Counted from the stretch's first letter, positions 25,186 through 35,558 are shown. The stretch: DNA of 64,000 nt from Thalassotalea loyana (GCF_030161435.1 NZ_BSSV01000001.1:1054001-1118000), one strand, 5' to 3'. Notes: a model not told the origin generated them from the sequence alone. Program-made: numbers and translations.

Positions 25186-26684
25186 GACTCTTTTTCTGGC
25201 CATTGAGAAAGCGTCTTAACCTGACCACTGCCAATGTCTTCGACAAGTTTTACGTCAAACTTCCATAAATAATGAAGATGTTTTAGTACTTCTTGATGTG
25301 TATTCGCCAGTGGAACTTGATTTTGAGGCGTATAGCACAGTGTTAACGAGCGATCGCCATTTACATCCGCTTCTGTGATTTGAATATTAGATTCAAGAAT
25401 ACTTAAGTTGTATTGTTGTGATAGTTTACTACGTATCTCTTTATATCCAGCCTCATTGTGAATCGCACTGACTTCAACATAACTGTTATGCTGATCGTCA
25501 TGAATGTTAAAGAACTTCATGTCACGCATCAATTTTGGTGATAGATACTGCAAGATGAAGCTTTCATCTTTAAAATTCTCCATTGCAAAGTGCAAGGTTT
25601 CTAGCCAGTCACTTCCTGCAATCTCAGGAAACCAATACTTGTCCTCATCAGTAGGTTCCAGACAAATTCTTTTAATGTCCATGAACATATTGAAACCTAA
25701 TGCGTACGGGTTGATTCCAGAATAAAATTTACTGTTATAACTGGGCTGAGCTACAACACTAGTGTGGCTGTGCAAAAATTCCATCATGAATTTGTCGGTT
25801 ACTTTTCCCTCGTCATATAAATGATTGAGGATAGTGTAGTGCCAAAAACAGGCCCACCCCTCATTCATAACTTGTGTCTGTTTTTGTGGATAAAAATACT
25901 GGGATATTTTTCTTACGATACGTACTAATTCACGTTGCCATGGTGCCAATAAAGGAGCGTTTTTCTCGATGAAATATAGTATGTTTTCCTGTGGCTCTCT
26001 CGGGAACTTCTTCTCCTTTGTCGCAGCGTGTGATTCTTGCTCTGGCAAAGTTCGCCATAATAGGTTGACCTGAGACTGCAAATATTCTGCTCTTGCCTCT
26101 TGCTGTTTCAATTCTTCATCTAAAGACAGTTTTTGGGGACGTTTGTAACGATCTACACCGTGATTCATCAGCGCGTGACATGCATCTAAGCAGGTTTCAA
26201 CCTCATCTATACCGTACTTTTGTTCACATTTTGCGACGTAGCTTTTAGCGAATAAAAGGTAGTCGATGATCGAACTTGCATCCGTCCATGATTTAAATAA
26301 GTAGTTGTTTTTGAAGAAGGAGTTGTGACCATAACAAGCGTGTGCCATCACTAAAGCCTGCATTGTCATCGAGTTTTCTTCCATTAAGTATGCGATACAA
26401 GGATCGGAGTTAATAACAATCTCATAAGCAAGCCCCATATAACCACGTTTATAGGTTTGTTGAGTTTCAATAAATTTTTTACCAAATGTCCAATGGTTGT
26501 AACCAATAGGCATGCCGATACTCGCATATGCGTCCATCATTTGCTCGGCGGTAATCACTTCTATCTGATTAGGGTAGGTCGTTAATCGGTAGTGTTCAGC
26601 AACCCTTGCAATTTCATCTTGATAAGTTTGTAGTAACGGAAATGTCCAATCTGGACCATCATCTAATGGGTAGGTGTTAGCCAT
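25170..26684 (-). CDS. spoVR: SpoVR family protein (YcgB-like)
   Basis: A 504-residue cytoplasmic protein of the SpoVR family. Recognisable segments include DDGPDWTFPLLQTYQDEIAR at the N terminus, GHNSFFKNNYLFKSWT, the MNEGWACFWHYTILNHLYD block and INPYALGFNMFMDIKRIC. Biochemical function is unknown. In Bacillus the homologue affects spore cortex, and in non-sporulating bacteria the gene tracks with prkA and yeaH. Here it is the third gene of a prkA-yeaH-spoVR operon, with AAGGAG before its ATG and only 11 bases after yeaH. Confidence 0.94.
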   Translation of the reverse strand: MANTYPLDDGPDWTFPLLQTYQDEIARVAEHYRLTTYPNQIEVITAEQMMDAYASIGMPIGYNHWTFGKKFIETQQTYKRGYMGLAYEIVINSDPCIAYLMEENSMTMQALVMAHACYGHNSFFKNNYLFKSWTDASSIIDYLLFAKSYVAKCEQKYGIDEVETCLDACHALMNHGVDRYKRPQKLSLDEELKQQEARAEYLQSQVNLLWRTLPEQESHAATKEKKFPREPQENILYFIEKNAPLLAPWQRELVRIVRKISQYFYPQKQTQVMNEGWACFWHYTILNHLYDEGKVTDKFMMEFLHSHTSVVAQPSYNSKFYSGINPYALGFNMFMDIKRICLEPTDEDKYWFPEIAGSDWLETLHFAMENFKDESFILQYLSPKLMRDMKFFNIHDDQHNSYVEVSAIHNEAGYKEIRSKLSQQYNLSILESNIQITEADVNGDRSLTLCYTPQNQVPLANTHQEVLKHLHYLWKFDVKLVEDIGSGQVKTLSQWPEKESKKAS

Positions 26685-26695
26685 GATCAGTCTCC

Positions 26696-27973
26696 TTAAG
26701 CTGCTTGAGCTGATTTTTTGCTAAACAACTCTCTAAATACTGGGTAAATATCTTCAACCGTTTTTATATGAGCCATAGCAAAGTGAGAGGTAGACTTTTG
26801 CAATAACTCATATTGTTGCCAGAGCGTTTGGTGGGCGCGTTGAGTGATTTCGATATAGCTAAAATAGCGGCATTTTGGCATTAAATCCTTTTCAAGCAAT
26901 TGTTTGCAATAAGGGGAGTCATCTGCCCAGTTGTCGCCATCTGAAGCCTGAGCACCATAAATATTCCATTGTGAATCGTTGTAGCGTTGCTCTATTATTT
27001 CCTTCATAAGCTCTAATGCGCTTGATGCTATCGTGCCACCCGTTTCTTGAGAGTAGAAAAACTCTTGTTCATCGACTTCTTTTGCTTGGGTGTGATGACG
27101 AATATAGACGACGTCAATTGACTTGTAAGTTTTTGTTAGAAAAAGGTATAACAAAATGTAGAACCGTTTTGCGATATCTTTAGTCGCTTGGTCCATAGAG
27201 CCTGATACGTCCATTAAGCAAAACATAACTGCTTTTGAGGTTGGAACAGCCTGTTTTGCGTAATTTCGATAACGTAAATCAAAGCTATCAATAAAAGGCA
27301 CTTTAGCTATTTTTGCTTCAAGTGCTTCTATATCTGCATGAAGTCTCTGTTTCTCTTGGCTATTGTCTATCGGAGAATCATTTAATTCACAAAGCTGTGC
27401 CTTTAACGCTTTAAGCTCTCTGCGCTTGCTACTTGTCATTGCAATTCTGCGGGCGATAGAGCCTTGTAACGATTTCACAATGTCAATATTTGCCGGTACA
27501 CCCTCGGCGCAGTACCCATTGCGCACTGTTTTGTACTCGATGAGTTTATCTAGCTGATTTTTCTCCAAGTTTGGTAACTCGAGATTTTCAAACAAGATAT
27601 TTAAGTACTCGTCTTTTGAAATTGAGAAAACGAAATCATCATCGCCTTCTCCATCATTACTTGCGTTACCTTCTCCGCTACCTTGCCCTTGGCCACCTTG
27701 TGGACGAGGTATTTTGTCACCAGGGCTGAATTGATCATTTCCCGGATGAACTTGATCTCGCACACCACCTTTACCGCGGTGAAAAGCTGGTTCCGACAGA
27801 TCTTTCTTGGTGATAGATACATCTTCGCCGGAGCTAACATCGGTAACGCCTCGTTTGTTAATCGCGCCTTCAACAGATTGCTTTATCTGGTTTTTGTAGC
27901 GCCTGATAAAGCGTTGTCTGTTTACGGTACTTTTATTCTTGGCATTTAATCTACGATCTATAAAATTTGCCAT
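26696..27973 (-). CDS. yeaH: YeaH/DUF444 family protein with VWA-like domain
   Basis: A 425-residue protein matching the YeaH/YhbH family end to end: [20 protein letters not shown] at the N terminus, a Gly/Gln-rich patch near residue 95, and a von Willebrand A-like metal site [18 protein letters not shown], followed by [13 protein letters not shown] and [13 protein letters not shown]. The start was set at ATG 27973, which has GGAGGG at 27977-27982. A more upstream ATG at 27985 contains that Shine-Dalgarno sequence. It is expected to act with PrkA in stress or starvation responses; the mechanism is not established. Confidence 0.94.
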   Translation of the reverse strand: MANFIDRRLNAKNKSTVNRQRFIRRYKNQIKQSVEGAINKRGVTDVSSGEDVSITKKDLSEPAFHRGKGGVRDQVHPGNDQFSPGDKIPRPQGGQGQGSGEGNASNDGEGDDDFVFSISKDEYLNILFENLELPNLEKNQLDKLIEYKTVRNGYCAEGVPANIDIVKSLQGSIARRIAMTSSKRRELKALKAQLCELNDSPIDNSQEKQRLHADIEALEAKIAKVPFIDSFDLRYRNYAKQAVPTSKAVMFCLMDVSGSMDQATKDIAKRFYILLYLFLTKTYKSIDVVYIRHHTQAKEVDEQEFFYSQETGGTIASSALELMKEIIEQRYNDSQWNIYGAQASDGDNWADDSPYCKQLLEKDLMPKCRYFSYIEITQRAHQTLWQQYELLQKSTSHFAMAHIKTVEDIYPVFRELFSKKSAQAA

Positions 27974-27988
27974 AGTACCCTCCATTTC

Positions 27989-29923
27989 CTAAGTTGACTT
28001 CCTTACTCTTAAATACCACTCTGATAGGAGTCTGACTTGTTTTTGGGTATATCCCTTGTCCATCATGCGCTCAACAAAATTGTCGTGTTTTTTCTGATCT
28101 TCAGATGACGTTTTGGTGTTAAACGAAATTACAGGTAGTAGATCTTCAGTATTTGAGAACATTTTCTTCTCGATGACTGATTTTAGCTTCTCGTAACTTG
28201 TCCAATTTGGGTTCTTGCCATTGTTGTTTGCTTTAGCACGTAAAACAAAATTAACAATCTCGTTACGAAAATCTTTAGGATTACTAATACCTGCAGGTTT
28301 TTCTATTTTTTCTAACTCATTGTTAAGCGCCTCGCGATCAAATAGTTGTCCCGTCTCTGTATCGCGGTACTCTTGATCCTGAATCCAGAAATCTGCATAA
28401 GTAACATATCGATCAAAAATATTTTGGCCATACTCAGAATAGGACTCTAAATATGCGGTTTGAATTTCTTTGCCGATAAAGTCTATGTATTCTGGAATTA
28501 AGAACTCTTTAATGAAAGATAGATATTTTTCAGAGATTTCTTGTGGAAGCTGTTCACGCTCAATTTGCTGTTCAAGTACATAAAACAAATGAACGGGGTT
28601 TGCTGCAACCTCGAGGTGATCAAAGTTAAATACTCTCGATAATATTTTGAAGGCAAATCGAGTGGATAACCCCGCCATTCCCTCGTCAACGCCGGCAAAA
28701 TCTCGATATTCTTGGTACGACTTTGCTTTGGGATCGGTGTCTTTCAAACTATCGCCGTCGTATACTCGCATTTTAGAAAATATGCTTGAATTTTCAGGTG
28801 ATTTTAATCGAGAAAGTACGCTGAATTTAGCGAGTGTCTCGAGCGTATCTGGCGCACACTGTGCCTCGTTAAGCTCACTGTTTTCGATGAGTTTCTGATA
28901 AATTTTTACTTCTTCGGTTACTCGCATACAATAAGGCACTTTCACAATATAAACGCGGTCTAAGAATGCCTCGTTGTTTTTGTTATTGCGAAAAGTTTGC
29001 CATTCTGATTCATTTGAATGGGCTAAAATAATGCCATCGAACGGCAGCGCAGATAAACCTTCAGTAGGATTGTAATTGCCTTCTTGTGTCGCTGTTAATA
29101 AGGGATGTAGCACTTTTATTGGCGCTTTAAACATCTCTACAAACTCCATAACCCCTTGGTTTGCTCGGCAAAGCGCGCCAGAGTAGCTATATGCATCGGC
29201 GTCATTCTGCGCAAAATGCTCCAATTGGCGTATGTCGACCTTACCTACCAAAGATGAAATATCTTGGTTGTTGTCATCTCCGGGCTCTGTTTTTGCGATT
29301 GCAATCTGATCCAGAATAGAAGGGTAGGTTTTAACAACTTCGAACTTCGCAATATCACCTTTAAATTCGTGCAAGCGCTTGGCTGCCCATGGTGACATGA
29401 TAGTTTTCAGGTAACGTTTTGGAACCTGGTATTCTTCCTGTAATATTTTGCCGTCTGCGTTGGCATCGAATAAACAAAACGGGTGGTCATTAACGGGACT
29501 GCACTCGCCATTTGCGCACAACACATAGATTGGCTCTTGTTGCATTAAGGCCTTAAGCTTCTCGGCTAATGATGATTTGCCGCCACCAACCGGGCCTAGC
29601 AAATAAAGAATCTGTTTCTGTTCTTCAAGCCCTTGTGAAGCGTGAGTTAAGTAGGAAACAATTTGCTCTATAGCGTCTTCCATTCCATAAAACTCAGAAA
29701 ACGCAGGGTAGCGAGCAATCACTCGGTTCGAAAAAATTCGGCTTAACCTAGCATCCGATGATGTATCAACCATTTCTGGCTCACCAATGGCGTGCAACAG
29801 TCTTTGCGCGGCACTGGCATAAGCCATTGGATTATCGCGACATATATCTAGAAATTGTTGAATGCTGTAACGCTCCTCGAGCGCCTCGTCGTAACGATTT
29901 TTAAAATGTTGAAAAATAGACAT
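27989..29923 (-). CDS. prkA: PrkA/YeaG family AAA+ protein
   Basis: A 644-residue protein of the PrkA family. It has an N-terminal AAA+ ATPase part with Walker A GPVGGGKSSLAEK near residue 111 and a C-terminal kinase-like PrkA domain. PrkA has been described as a serine kinase and, in Bacillus, as a Lon-like protease; which activity holds here is open. The ATG has GGAGGGG at ideal distance. It is the first gene of the leftward prkA-yeaH-spoVR operon, induced in stationary phase or nitrogen starvation in other species. Confidence 0.94.
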   Translation of the reverse strand: MSIFQHFKNRYDEALEERYSIQQFLDICRDNPMAYASAAQRLLHAIGEPEMVDTSSDARLSRIFSNRVIARYPAFSEFYGMEDAIEQIVSYLTHASQGLEEQKQILYLLGPVGGGKSSLAEKLKALMQQEPIYVLCANGECSPVNDHPFCLFDANADGKILQEEYQVPKRYLKTIMSPWAAKRLHEFKGDIAKFEVVKTYPSILDQIAIAKTEPGDDNNQDISSLVGKVDIRQLEHFAQNDADAYSYSGALCRANQGVMEFVEMFKAPIKVLHPLLTATQEGNYNPTEGLSALPFDGIILAHSNESEWQTFRNNKNNEAFLDRVYIVKVPYCMRVTEEVKIYQKLIENSELNEAQCAPDTLETLAKFSVLSRLKSPENSSIFSKMRVYDGDSLKDTDPKAKSYQEYRDFAGVDEGMAGLSTRFAFKILSRVFNFDHLEVAANPVHLFYVLEQQIEREQLPQEISEKYLSFIKEFLIPEYIDFIGKEIQTAYLESYSEYGQNIFDRYVTYADFWIQDQEYRDTETGQLFDREALNNELEKIEKPAGISNPKDFRNEIVNFVLRAKANNNGKNPNWTSYEKLKSVIEKKMFSNTEDLLPVISFNTKTSSEDQKKHDNFVERMMDKGYTQKQVRLLSEWYLRVRKST

Positions 29924-30296
29924 ATCCCCTCCAACGCTTTTTCAAAAAAAAGACTACATATAAGTAGACCGGGAAATTCAGAGACCTATTTTAAGCCTAG
30001 TTGGTTTAGCGAAATTTTCGAGGAAATTTAATAAATTGTTGTGAAATTTTAATTAAATGTGGAAACGATTTATCGTCAGTGGGTCGCTGAATTGGTGAGC
30101 GTCGACACGATAATAAAGTGACATTTTATTTTTCACTGAGCATCTATAAACATGTAACTCTTACAGTGCACCCGCTTATAACCCCTCAAATATCACCAAT
30201 TATTGTTTAGCCATATAAAAAATAAGGCATTTTTTCAGATGTTTTCTAAACTTAAGAAAACACGACTCAATTGGCTACCAGGTGAGAAGATAACTT
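29924..30296. other. Divergent intergenic region, prkA / chemoreceptor gene
   Basis: This 373-base gap must hold the promoters of the leftward prkA operon and the rightward chemoreceptor gene. It is AT-rich. I found no convincing sigma-28 or sigma-54 promoter. Reading leftward, TCTACTTATAT near 29960 is a weak -10 candidate for prkA. No gene was seen. Confidence 0.5.
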
Positions 30297-31916
30297 ATGA
30301 ATTGGTTTAGTTCATTATCGATACAAATAAAAATACTCGTGATACCTGTTGTTGGTGCGATAGGTTTCTGTATTTATCTGACAACGAGTTTGGTGACCAT
30401 GTCTCAAACACAGTCTTTGTTAAATAACGCTTATAAGGTTGAATTTAGACTATTGACGGCGTCAGAGTTTGCCATTGTTCGATTGGATAAAATTAAAGAA
30501 ACGTTAGCCAATGCAGCTACGATGGGTGAGGCTGAGTTAGTTGATAGCGCTAGAGAGACGGCAAATGAGCTTAATGAGCGATTAATGTCTGTTGCCTCAC
30601 TTGATCAAAACAGTGGTCGATTTATAAGAGATTGGTTGAAAGATTTTGACGGTTATTTGATTGAGGCAAGCGAGCTCTCTAATCAAATGATTGATGGCAC
30701 TGCTGATTTTGACAAAATTGCTGATAAAGCAGCAAGAATAAATGGCAAGTTTGAGTCGATAAAGTCTCAAATTAAAGATTTTCAAAGCGCACGATTAACA
30801 TCGTTTAATCAAGCCTTTGAGTCAGTTGTAGATAAAGCAGAGTCCACAGGGCAAACAGGGATTATCATAGGCATTGTTACTATCGTTGCACTGTTTGCAG
30901 CGGCAATCCCTATTGCTTTAATCGCAAAACGAAGCTTAGTTGAGCTGATAGCGTCAATGAAAGATATCGCTCAAGAAAATGGCGATTTGACTGTAAGAAT
31001 CCAAACCCAAAGCCAGGATGAAATAGGTGAGTTAGTTCATTGGTTCAATAGCTTTATAGAAAAGCTTCAAAAAGTGATTAAAAACGTTGTTGAGACAGCA
31101 GAACCCGTAGCCAACACAGCTAACAGTATACAAAGTCTTTCGAATCAAACGATTGCCTCATTTGAAAAGCAAAGTAATGCCGTTGTTCAATCGAGGCAGT
31201 CTGTTGAAGAAATGAGTCACTCCGTTGCTGACATCACGCGCAATGCAGCTGATGCAGCAGATGCGGCAAATAATGCTAACAACGAAGCAGAACAAGGTCG
31301 AGAGGTTGTTCAACAAACGGTCGATGGCATTAAGGATTTGGAGCAAACCGTCTCTACCGCCGCAGAAACCATTAACCAGCTCCAAGAAGACACGAATAGA
31401 GTAAATGTCGTTCTAGATGTGATTAAAGGTATCGCAGAGCAGACAAACTTACTCGCATTGAATGCTGCAATCGAGGCAGCTAGAGCCGGTGAGCAAGGCC
31501 GTGGTTTTGCCGTGGTTGCAGACGAAGTGCGTAATTTAGCTTCTAGAACTCAAGAATCTACAGAAGAAATTAACCAAATGCTTGAGCAGCTTCAGACTGC
31601 TGCTGGTAAAGCAGTTGATATGATGGATAGTTCTCGCTCTAGAGTTGAAGCCTCTGTTGAAAGTGCGAATCAAGCAGGCGACCGCCTATCTGTTATCACC
31701 AGTACCGTAAACACGATATCTGATATGAATGGTGCAATCGCTGTGGCAACCGAAGAACAAAATACAGTTGCGGGCCTCATGGTAGAGCAAGTTGAAGATA
31801 TTCAACATTGTGCTGAAGAAGCATCAACAGCATCGCTTGAAATAGCTTCAGTTTCTAATCAATTAAATGATCTGGCCGCAGAGCTAGCAGACGTAACTTC
31901 TAAATTTAAAGTTTAA
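30297..31916 (+). CDS. Methyl-accepting chemotaxis protein
   Basis: A 539-residue chemoreceptor. A membrane segment at about 10-32, a periplasmic, helical four-helix-bundle-like region (about 33-190), a second membrane segment (about 194-215), HAMP (about 216-268) and a cytoplasmic signalling hairpin. The hairpin tip is the conserved [20 protein letters not shown], then [20 protein letters not shown]. There is no C-terminal CheR-tether pentapeptide. The ligand is unknown. The porin and binding-protein genes start 46 and about 1195 bases later on the same strand, which hints that the receptor senses what they take up. Confidence 0.94.
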   Translation: MNWFSSLSIQIKILVIPVVGAIGFCIYLTTSLVTMSQTQSLLNNAYKVEFRLLTASEFAIVRLDKIKETLANAATMGEAELVDSARETANELNERLMSVASLDQNSGRFIRDWLKDFDGYLIEASELSNQMIDGTADFDKIADKAARINGKFESIKSQIKDFQSARLTSFNQAFESVVDKAESTGQTGIIIGIVTIVALFAAAIPIALIAKRSLVELIASMKDIAQENGDLTVRIQTQSQDEIGELVHWFNSFIEKLQKVIKNVVETAEPVANTANSIQSLSNQTIASFEKQSNAVVQSRQSVEEMSHSVADITRNAADAADAANNANNEAEQGREVVQQTVDGIKDLEQTVSTAAETINQLQEDTNRVNVVLDVIKGIAEQTNLLALNAAIEAARAGEQGRGFAVVADEVRNLASRTQESTEEINQMLEQLQTAAGKAVDMMDSSRSRVEASVESANQAGDRLSVITSTVNTISDMNGAIAVATEEQNTVAGLMVEQVEDIQHCAEEASTASLEIASVSNQLNDLAAELADVTSKFKV

Positions 31917-31962
31917 TTTTTACGACATGAAACAACGCCAAAGCAGGCGGGGGAGAGCAAGT

Positions 31963-33102
31963 ATGAAAACAAAACTAAGTGCGCTAGCAATAGCATCACT
32001 TATCTCAACGTCGGTTAGTGCTGTCGACATCAATTGGAATGGTTTTGCTTCTATTGTTGCAGGGCAGACGATGTCTAGTGATGAAAGCCTATACGGCTTT
32101 GATGATTCAATTAACTTTGACAATGGATCATTGATTGCAATTCAAGCAAGCTCCGATTTAGGAAATGGACTTGGTGTTATCGCGCAAATATTAGCAAAAG
32201 GAGAAGATGATTGGGATCCAGAGTTTGCTTGGGCCTACATTAGTTATGACTTTACTGATAACCTGCGAATGCTGGTAGGTCGTCAACGTGCTCCGTTTTA
32301 CATGTATTCTGATTTTCTAGATGTTTCTTACGCTTATCCTTGGATAACGCCTCCAGAGGGAGTTTATAGTTTACCATTCGATACGTTTGACGGGGTGGGC
32401 TTTATCTATAATGCATCCCTTGGAAGTTTCGATACCACGACTCACTTCACTTACGGTTCAAATGACAATGAAGCCGTGATTGCAGGTGCGGTAGTCGACC
32501 CAACATTTGACGATATCGCTGCACTCTCTTTTACCGCGACTCGTGATTGGTTTACATTTCGTGTGGCTTATGCTGTTGCGACATCTACGATCCCTGTAGA
32601 AGATATTGATGCTTTGGCTGCTGGTTGGGCACAGACGCCGTATGCAAGTGTTGGCAATCTATTAAAAATGGAAGAAGACGATGGCGATTTTCTCGAAGTC
32701 GGCTTCCAGATTGATTATAACGATTGGTTAGTGGTTGGTGAGTATACCGAAATTGATACCGGTGATACTTTTTTACATGAAAATGACTCGTACTATGTCA
32801 TGCTCGGTAAACGAGTAAACACCGTAACTTATCATGTTACTTACGGAGCCGATAATAATGATGGAGCATCATTAACCGCAGGCATTCCTGTTGGTGTGGA
32901 TCCCACTCTTGATTTCTTGATTGCGTCGACAAACGGTGCAACACAATCTCAAGCTGAAGATACGACATTTATTACCTTAGGTGCTCGCTGGGATTTTCAT
33001 GATTCGGCGGCATTAAAATTTGAATACACCGATTATTCCGATGATTTAGACTCAAGTGGTGATGCTGGTCTATTGCGCATGGCATTAGTGACGGTATTTT
33101 AA
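31963..33102 (+). CDS. Outer-membrane porin-like beta-barrel protein
   Basis: A 379-residue exported protein. The signal peptide is MKTKLSALAIASLISTSVSA. The mature part has alternating-hydrophobicity strands, many Asp/Asn/Tyr turns, and ends in a terminal Phe (ALVTVF), the outer-membrane insertion signal. It resembles porins of unknown specificity common in Alteromonadales. The start ATG 31963 is set by a strong GGGGGAGAG at about 31949-31957; a more upstream ATG (31927) would add a basic leader before the signal peptide. Confidence 0.82.
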   Translation: MKTKLSALAIASLISTSVSAVDINWNGFASIVAGQTMSSDESLYGFDDSINFDNGSLIAIQASSDLGNGLGVIAQILAKGEDDWDPEFAWAYISYDFTDNLRMLVGRQRAPFYMYSDFLDVSYAYPWITPPEGVYSLPFDTFDGVGFIYNASLGSFDTTTHFTYGSNDNEAVIAGAVVDPTFDDIAALSFTATRDWFTFRVAYAVATSTIPVEDIDALAAGWAQTPYASVGNLLKMEEDDGDFLEVGFQIDYNDWLVVGEYTEIDTGDTFLHENDSYYVMLGKRVNTVTYHVTYGADNNDGASLTAGIPVGVDPTLDFLIASTNGATQSQAEDTTFITLGARWDFHDSAALKFEYTDYSDDLDSSGDAGLLRMALVTVF

Positions 33103-33111
33103 GGGGGATGT

Positions 33112-33528
33112 ATGAAACGTTTAATAACTTTAGTTTTATGTAGTTTAATGTTTGTATCACCTGCTGTTGTTGCTGAAGTAGTTGTGATTGTTGGTGCCGC
33201 CAATGCAAATAGTGTCGCAGGCAGTGATGTGTCGCGTATCTTCTTGGGAAAACTTAAGAAATTTGGTGATGGTAGCTCTGTGACTCCGGTCAATCTTGCT
33301 GCAGGCTCTCCAGTGCGTGAAGCATTCGAGAAAAATGCGCTTGGAAAAAGCTCGAGTCAGATAAAGGCGTATTGGTCTAAACAAGTTTTCTCAGGAAAAG
33401 GGAAACCGCCAAAAGAGTTGGGGTCTGATGCTGACGTTATTAATTTTGTTAGCAGTAACCCTGGGGCTATTGGCTACGTTGATGCGGGAAGTGTTAACGA
33501 TAGTGTAAAAGTGATAGCTAATTTCTAG
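33112..33528 (+). CDS. Small periplasmic PstS-like binding protein
   Basis: A 138-residue protein with signal peptide MKRLITLVLCSLMFVSPAVVA and one PBP-like domain of the phosphate-binding type: VIVGAANANSVAGSDVSRIF, SPVREAFEKNALG, SSNPGAIGYVDA. It is about half the size of a true PstS, so it is a single-lobe form. Single-lobe relatives are often annotated as phosphate ABC transporter substrate-binding proteins without transporter genes. It starts 10 bases after the porin stop with GGGGG upstream, so the two are co-transcribed. Confidence 0.85.
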   Translation: MKRLITLVLCSLMFVSPAVVAEVVVIVGAANANSVAGSDVSRIFLGKLKKFGDGSSVTPVNLAAGSPVREAFEKNALGKSSSQIKAYWSKQVFSGKGKPPKELGSDADVINFVSSNPGAIGYVDAGSVNDSVKVIANF

Positions 33529-33547
33529 CTCGAACCGTAAACCAAAA

Positions 33548-33580
33548 AAATGGGGTTAGCACGATGTGCTAACCCCATTT
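33548..33580. terminator. Bidirectional terminator
   Basis: Long perfect stem: TGGGGTTAGCAC (33551-33562) and GTGCTAACCCCA (33566-33577) with loop GAT, flanked by an A-run and a T-run. It separates the PstS-like gene from convergent sodB. Confidence 0.92.
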
Positions 33581-33598
33581 TGTCATTCTTTATCAGCA

Positions 33599-34183
33599 TT
33601 AACCTGCGAAGTTCGCCTCAGCGAAATCCCAGTTAGCTAGTGCCCAGAAAGCTTCCATGTAGCTTGGACGTAAGTTACGGTAATCGATGTAGTATGCATG
33701 TTCCCATAAATCAACAGTGATTAACGGCGTAACGCCTTCTTCTGTTAGTGGAGTTGCAGCATTAGACGTGTTAACGATTGCTAGGCTACCGTCTGCATTT
33801 TTTACTAACCATGTCCAGCTAGAACCAAAGTTATTTACTGCGCTGTCGTTAAACTTGGCTTTGAATTCATCGAATGAACCAAATTGAGCGTTAATAGCAT
33901 CTGCTAATGCACCTTTTGGCTCGCCACCAGCGTTTGGTGCTAGTGAGTTCCAGTAAAACGTGTGGTTCCAAATTTGAGCAGCATTGTTGAATACGCCACC
34001 TTCAGAAGACTTAACGATATCTTCTAAAGATTTGCCTGCAAAGTCAGTACCTTCGATTAGGCCGTTAAGTTTAACAACGTATGTGTTGTGGTGCTTACCG
34101 TAGTGATACTCTAAAGTTTCTTTTGAAATGTGTGGCTCAAGTGCATCTTGAGCGTAAGGTAACGCTGGTAATTCAATTGCCAT
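33599..34183 (-). CDS. sodB: Iron superoxide dismutase SodB
   Basis: Converts superoxide to peroxide and oxygen in the cytoplasm. The 194-residue protein has the metal ligands in the usual places: H27 (EYHYGKHHNTYV), the second His in NHTFYWNSL, and Asp/His in the signature DLWEHAYYIDYRN. Its length and the GSSWTW and NAAQIWNHTF segments match the iron type. GGAGAG precedes the ATG. The order sodB, grxD and rnt resembles the E. coli neighbourhood. Confidence 0.96.
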   Translation of the reverse strand: MAIELPALPYAQDALEPHISKETLEYHYGKHHNTYVVKLNGLIEGTDFAGKSLEDIVKSSEGGVFNNAAQIWNHTFYWNSLAPNAGGEPKGALADAINAQFGSFDEFKAKFNDSAVNNFGSSWTWLVKNADGSLAIVNTSNAATPLTEEGVTPLITVDLWEHAYYIDYRNLRPSYMEAFWALANWDFAEANFAG

Positions 34184-34437
34184 TTTTCTCTCCAGGAATG
34201 GTTTATGTAATTTTAATCTTGAACAAAAACAAAGAAAGAGTTTGCTTTTGTTAAAAACCTAGTAAAATACTCAAGTTTTTTAAGATAAGCTTATTTTACT
34301 CATATTTATGGGGTTTGCCATAGGTTTTATCAAGACCAATTTGTTTTTTTATAGAAGATAAAAAAATGATCCTAACTTGATATTACGTAACAAAGTCACC
34401 ATAAACTAATGCATTAAGCTAAACGATAGAGGTTATT

Positions 34438-34770
34438 ATGGATACGATTGAACGTATTAAAGAACAGATTTCTCAAAACGCTATTTTATTGTACATGAAA
34501 GGGTCACCAAAATTACCTAGTTGTGGCTTTTCTTCTCAAGCTGCTCAGGCAATGATGTCTATCGGTGAAAAATTTGCTTACGTTGATATTTTACAAAACC
34601 CTGATATTCGCGCAGAACTTCCTAAATATGCTGATTGGCCAACATTCCCTCAATTATGGATAAATGGCGAATTGATTGGTGGTTGTGACATTATTTTAGA
34701 AATGTACCAGCAAGGCGAATTACAAGAGCTTGTTAAAGAAGCAGCGCAAGCAGATAGCGAAAACGCATAA
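34438..34770 (+). CDS. grxD: Monothiol glutaredoxin GrxD
   Basis: A 110-residue Grx4-type glutaredoxin that binds and hands over Fe-S clusters. The single active cysteine is in CGFS (residues 29-32), with KGSPKLPSCGFS, WPTFPQLWINGELIGGCDI as the glutathione-binding part. It is divergent from sodB. A moderate AGAGG precedes the ATG. Confidence 0.96.
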   Translation: MDTIERIKEQISQNAILLYMKGSPKLPSCGFSSQAAQAMMSIGEKFAYVDILQNPDIRAELPKYADWPTFPQLWINGELIGGCDIILEMYQQGELQELVKEAAQADSENA

Positions 34771-34880
34771 AAAATTATTTATTGCTGTTGAATTTATTTT
34801 TTAAATCCGCATCTATATAAATGCTGATTATTTAACAGTTTACTTTACACATAATATTTAAAAAAATATTGGAGAAAAAA

Positions 34881-35486
34881 ATGAGTGTATTAGTTGGTCG
34901 TCCAGCACCAGACTTTACTGCTGCTGCGGTATTAGGTTCTGGTGAAATCGTTGATGAGTTCACGCTTAGCGAAGCAATCAAAGGTAAAAAAGCAGTAGTA
35001 TTTTTCTACCCATTAGACTTCACATTCGTATGTCCTTCAGAGTTACTTGCTTTTGACCACCGTATGGAAGAGTTTAAAGCACGTGGTGTTGAAGTAATTG
35101 GTGTTTCAATTGATTCACAGTTCTCACACAATGCATGGCGTAACACGCCAGTAAACGAAGGTGGTATTGGTCCAGTTAAATACACTTTAGTTGCTGACGT
35201 TAAGCACGAAATCTGTCAAGCATACGATGTTGAGCACCCAGAAGCAGGTGTTGCGTTCCGTGGTTCTTTCTTAATTGACGAAGAAGGTAATGTACGTCAT
35301 CAAGTAGTTAACGACTTACCATTAGGTCGTAACGTTGACGAAATGATCCGCATGGTTGACGCGCTTCAATTCCACCAAGAGCACGGTGAAGTTTGTCCTG
35401 CTGGTTGGAACAAAGGTGATGACGGTATGACAGCTTCTCCAGAAGGTGTTGCATCATACTTATCTGACAATGCAGACAAATTATAA
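34881..35486 (+). CDS. Typical 2-Cys peroxiredoxin
   Basis: A 201-residue AhpC/Prx-type thiol peroxidase. The peroxidatic cysteine C51 lies in FYPLDFTFVCPSEL and the resolving cysteine near residue 172 in HGEVCPAGW. It is expected to reduce peroxides with electrons from thioredoxin or AhpF; no ahpF is beside it. The start ATG 34881 has GGAG at 34871-34874; the in-frame TTG at 34869 is part of that ribosome-binding region. Codon use is strongly biased (GGT, CGT, TTA, GAA), suggesting high expression. Confidence 0.95.
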   Translation: MSVLVGRPAPDFTAAAVLGSGEIVDEFTLSEAIKGKKAVVFFYPLDFTFVCPSELLAFDHRMEEFKARGVEVIGVSIDSQFSHNAWRNTPVNEGGIGPVKYTLVADVKHEICQAYDVEHPEAGVAFRGSFLIDEEGNVRHQVVNDLPLGRNVDEMIRMVDALQFHQEHGEVCPAGWNKGDDGMTASPEGVASYLSDNADKL

Positions 35487-35527
35487 TTAATAAACATATT
35501 ACATAGTTTTTAATTAAAAAATTGTAT

Positions 35528-35558
35528 AAAAAAAAGTCAGCTCTTAGCTGGCTTTTTT
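35528..35558 (+). terminator. Terminator after the peroxiredoxin gene
   Basis: Arms AAAAAGTCAGCT and AGCTGGCTTTTTT around CTT, with one wobble pair, followed by a T-run. Confidence 0.88.

Noticed and set aside
30180-30296. Sigma-28 promoter for the chemoreceptor gene
   Set aside because: GCCATATAA near 30210 has no TAAA element at the required distance.
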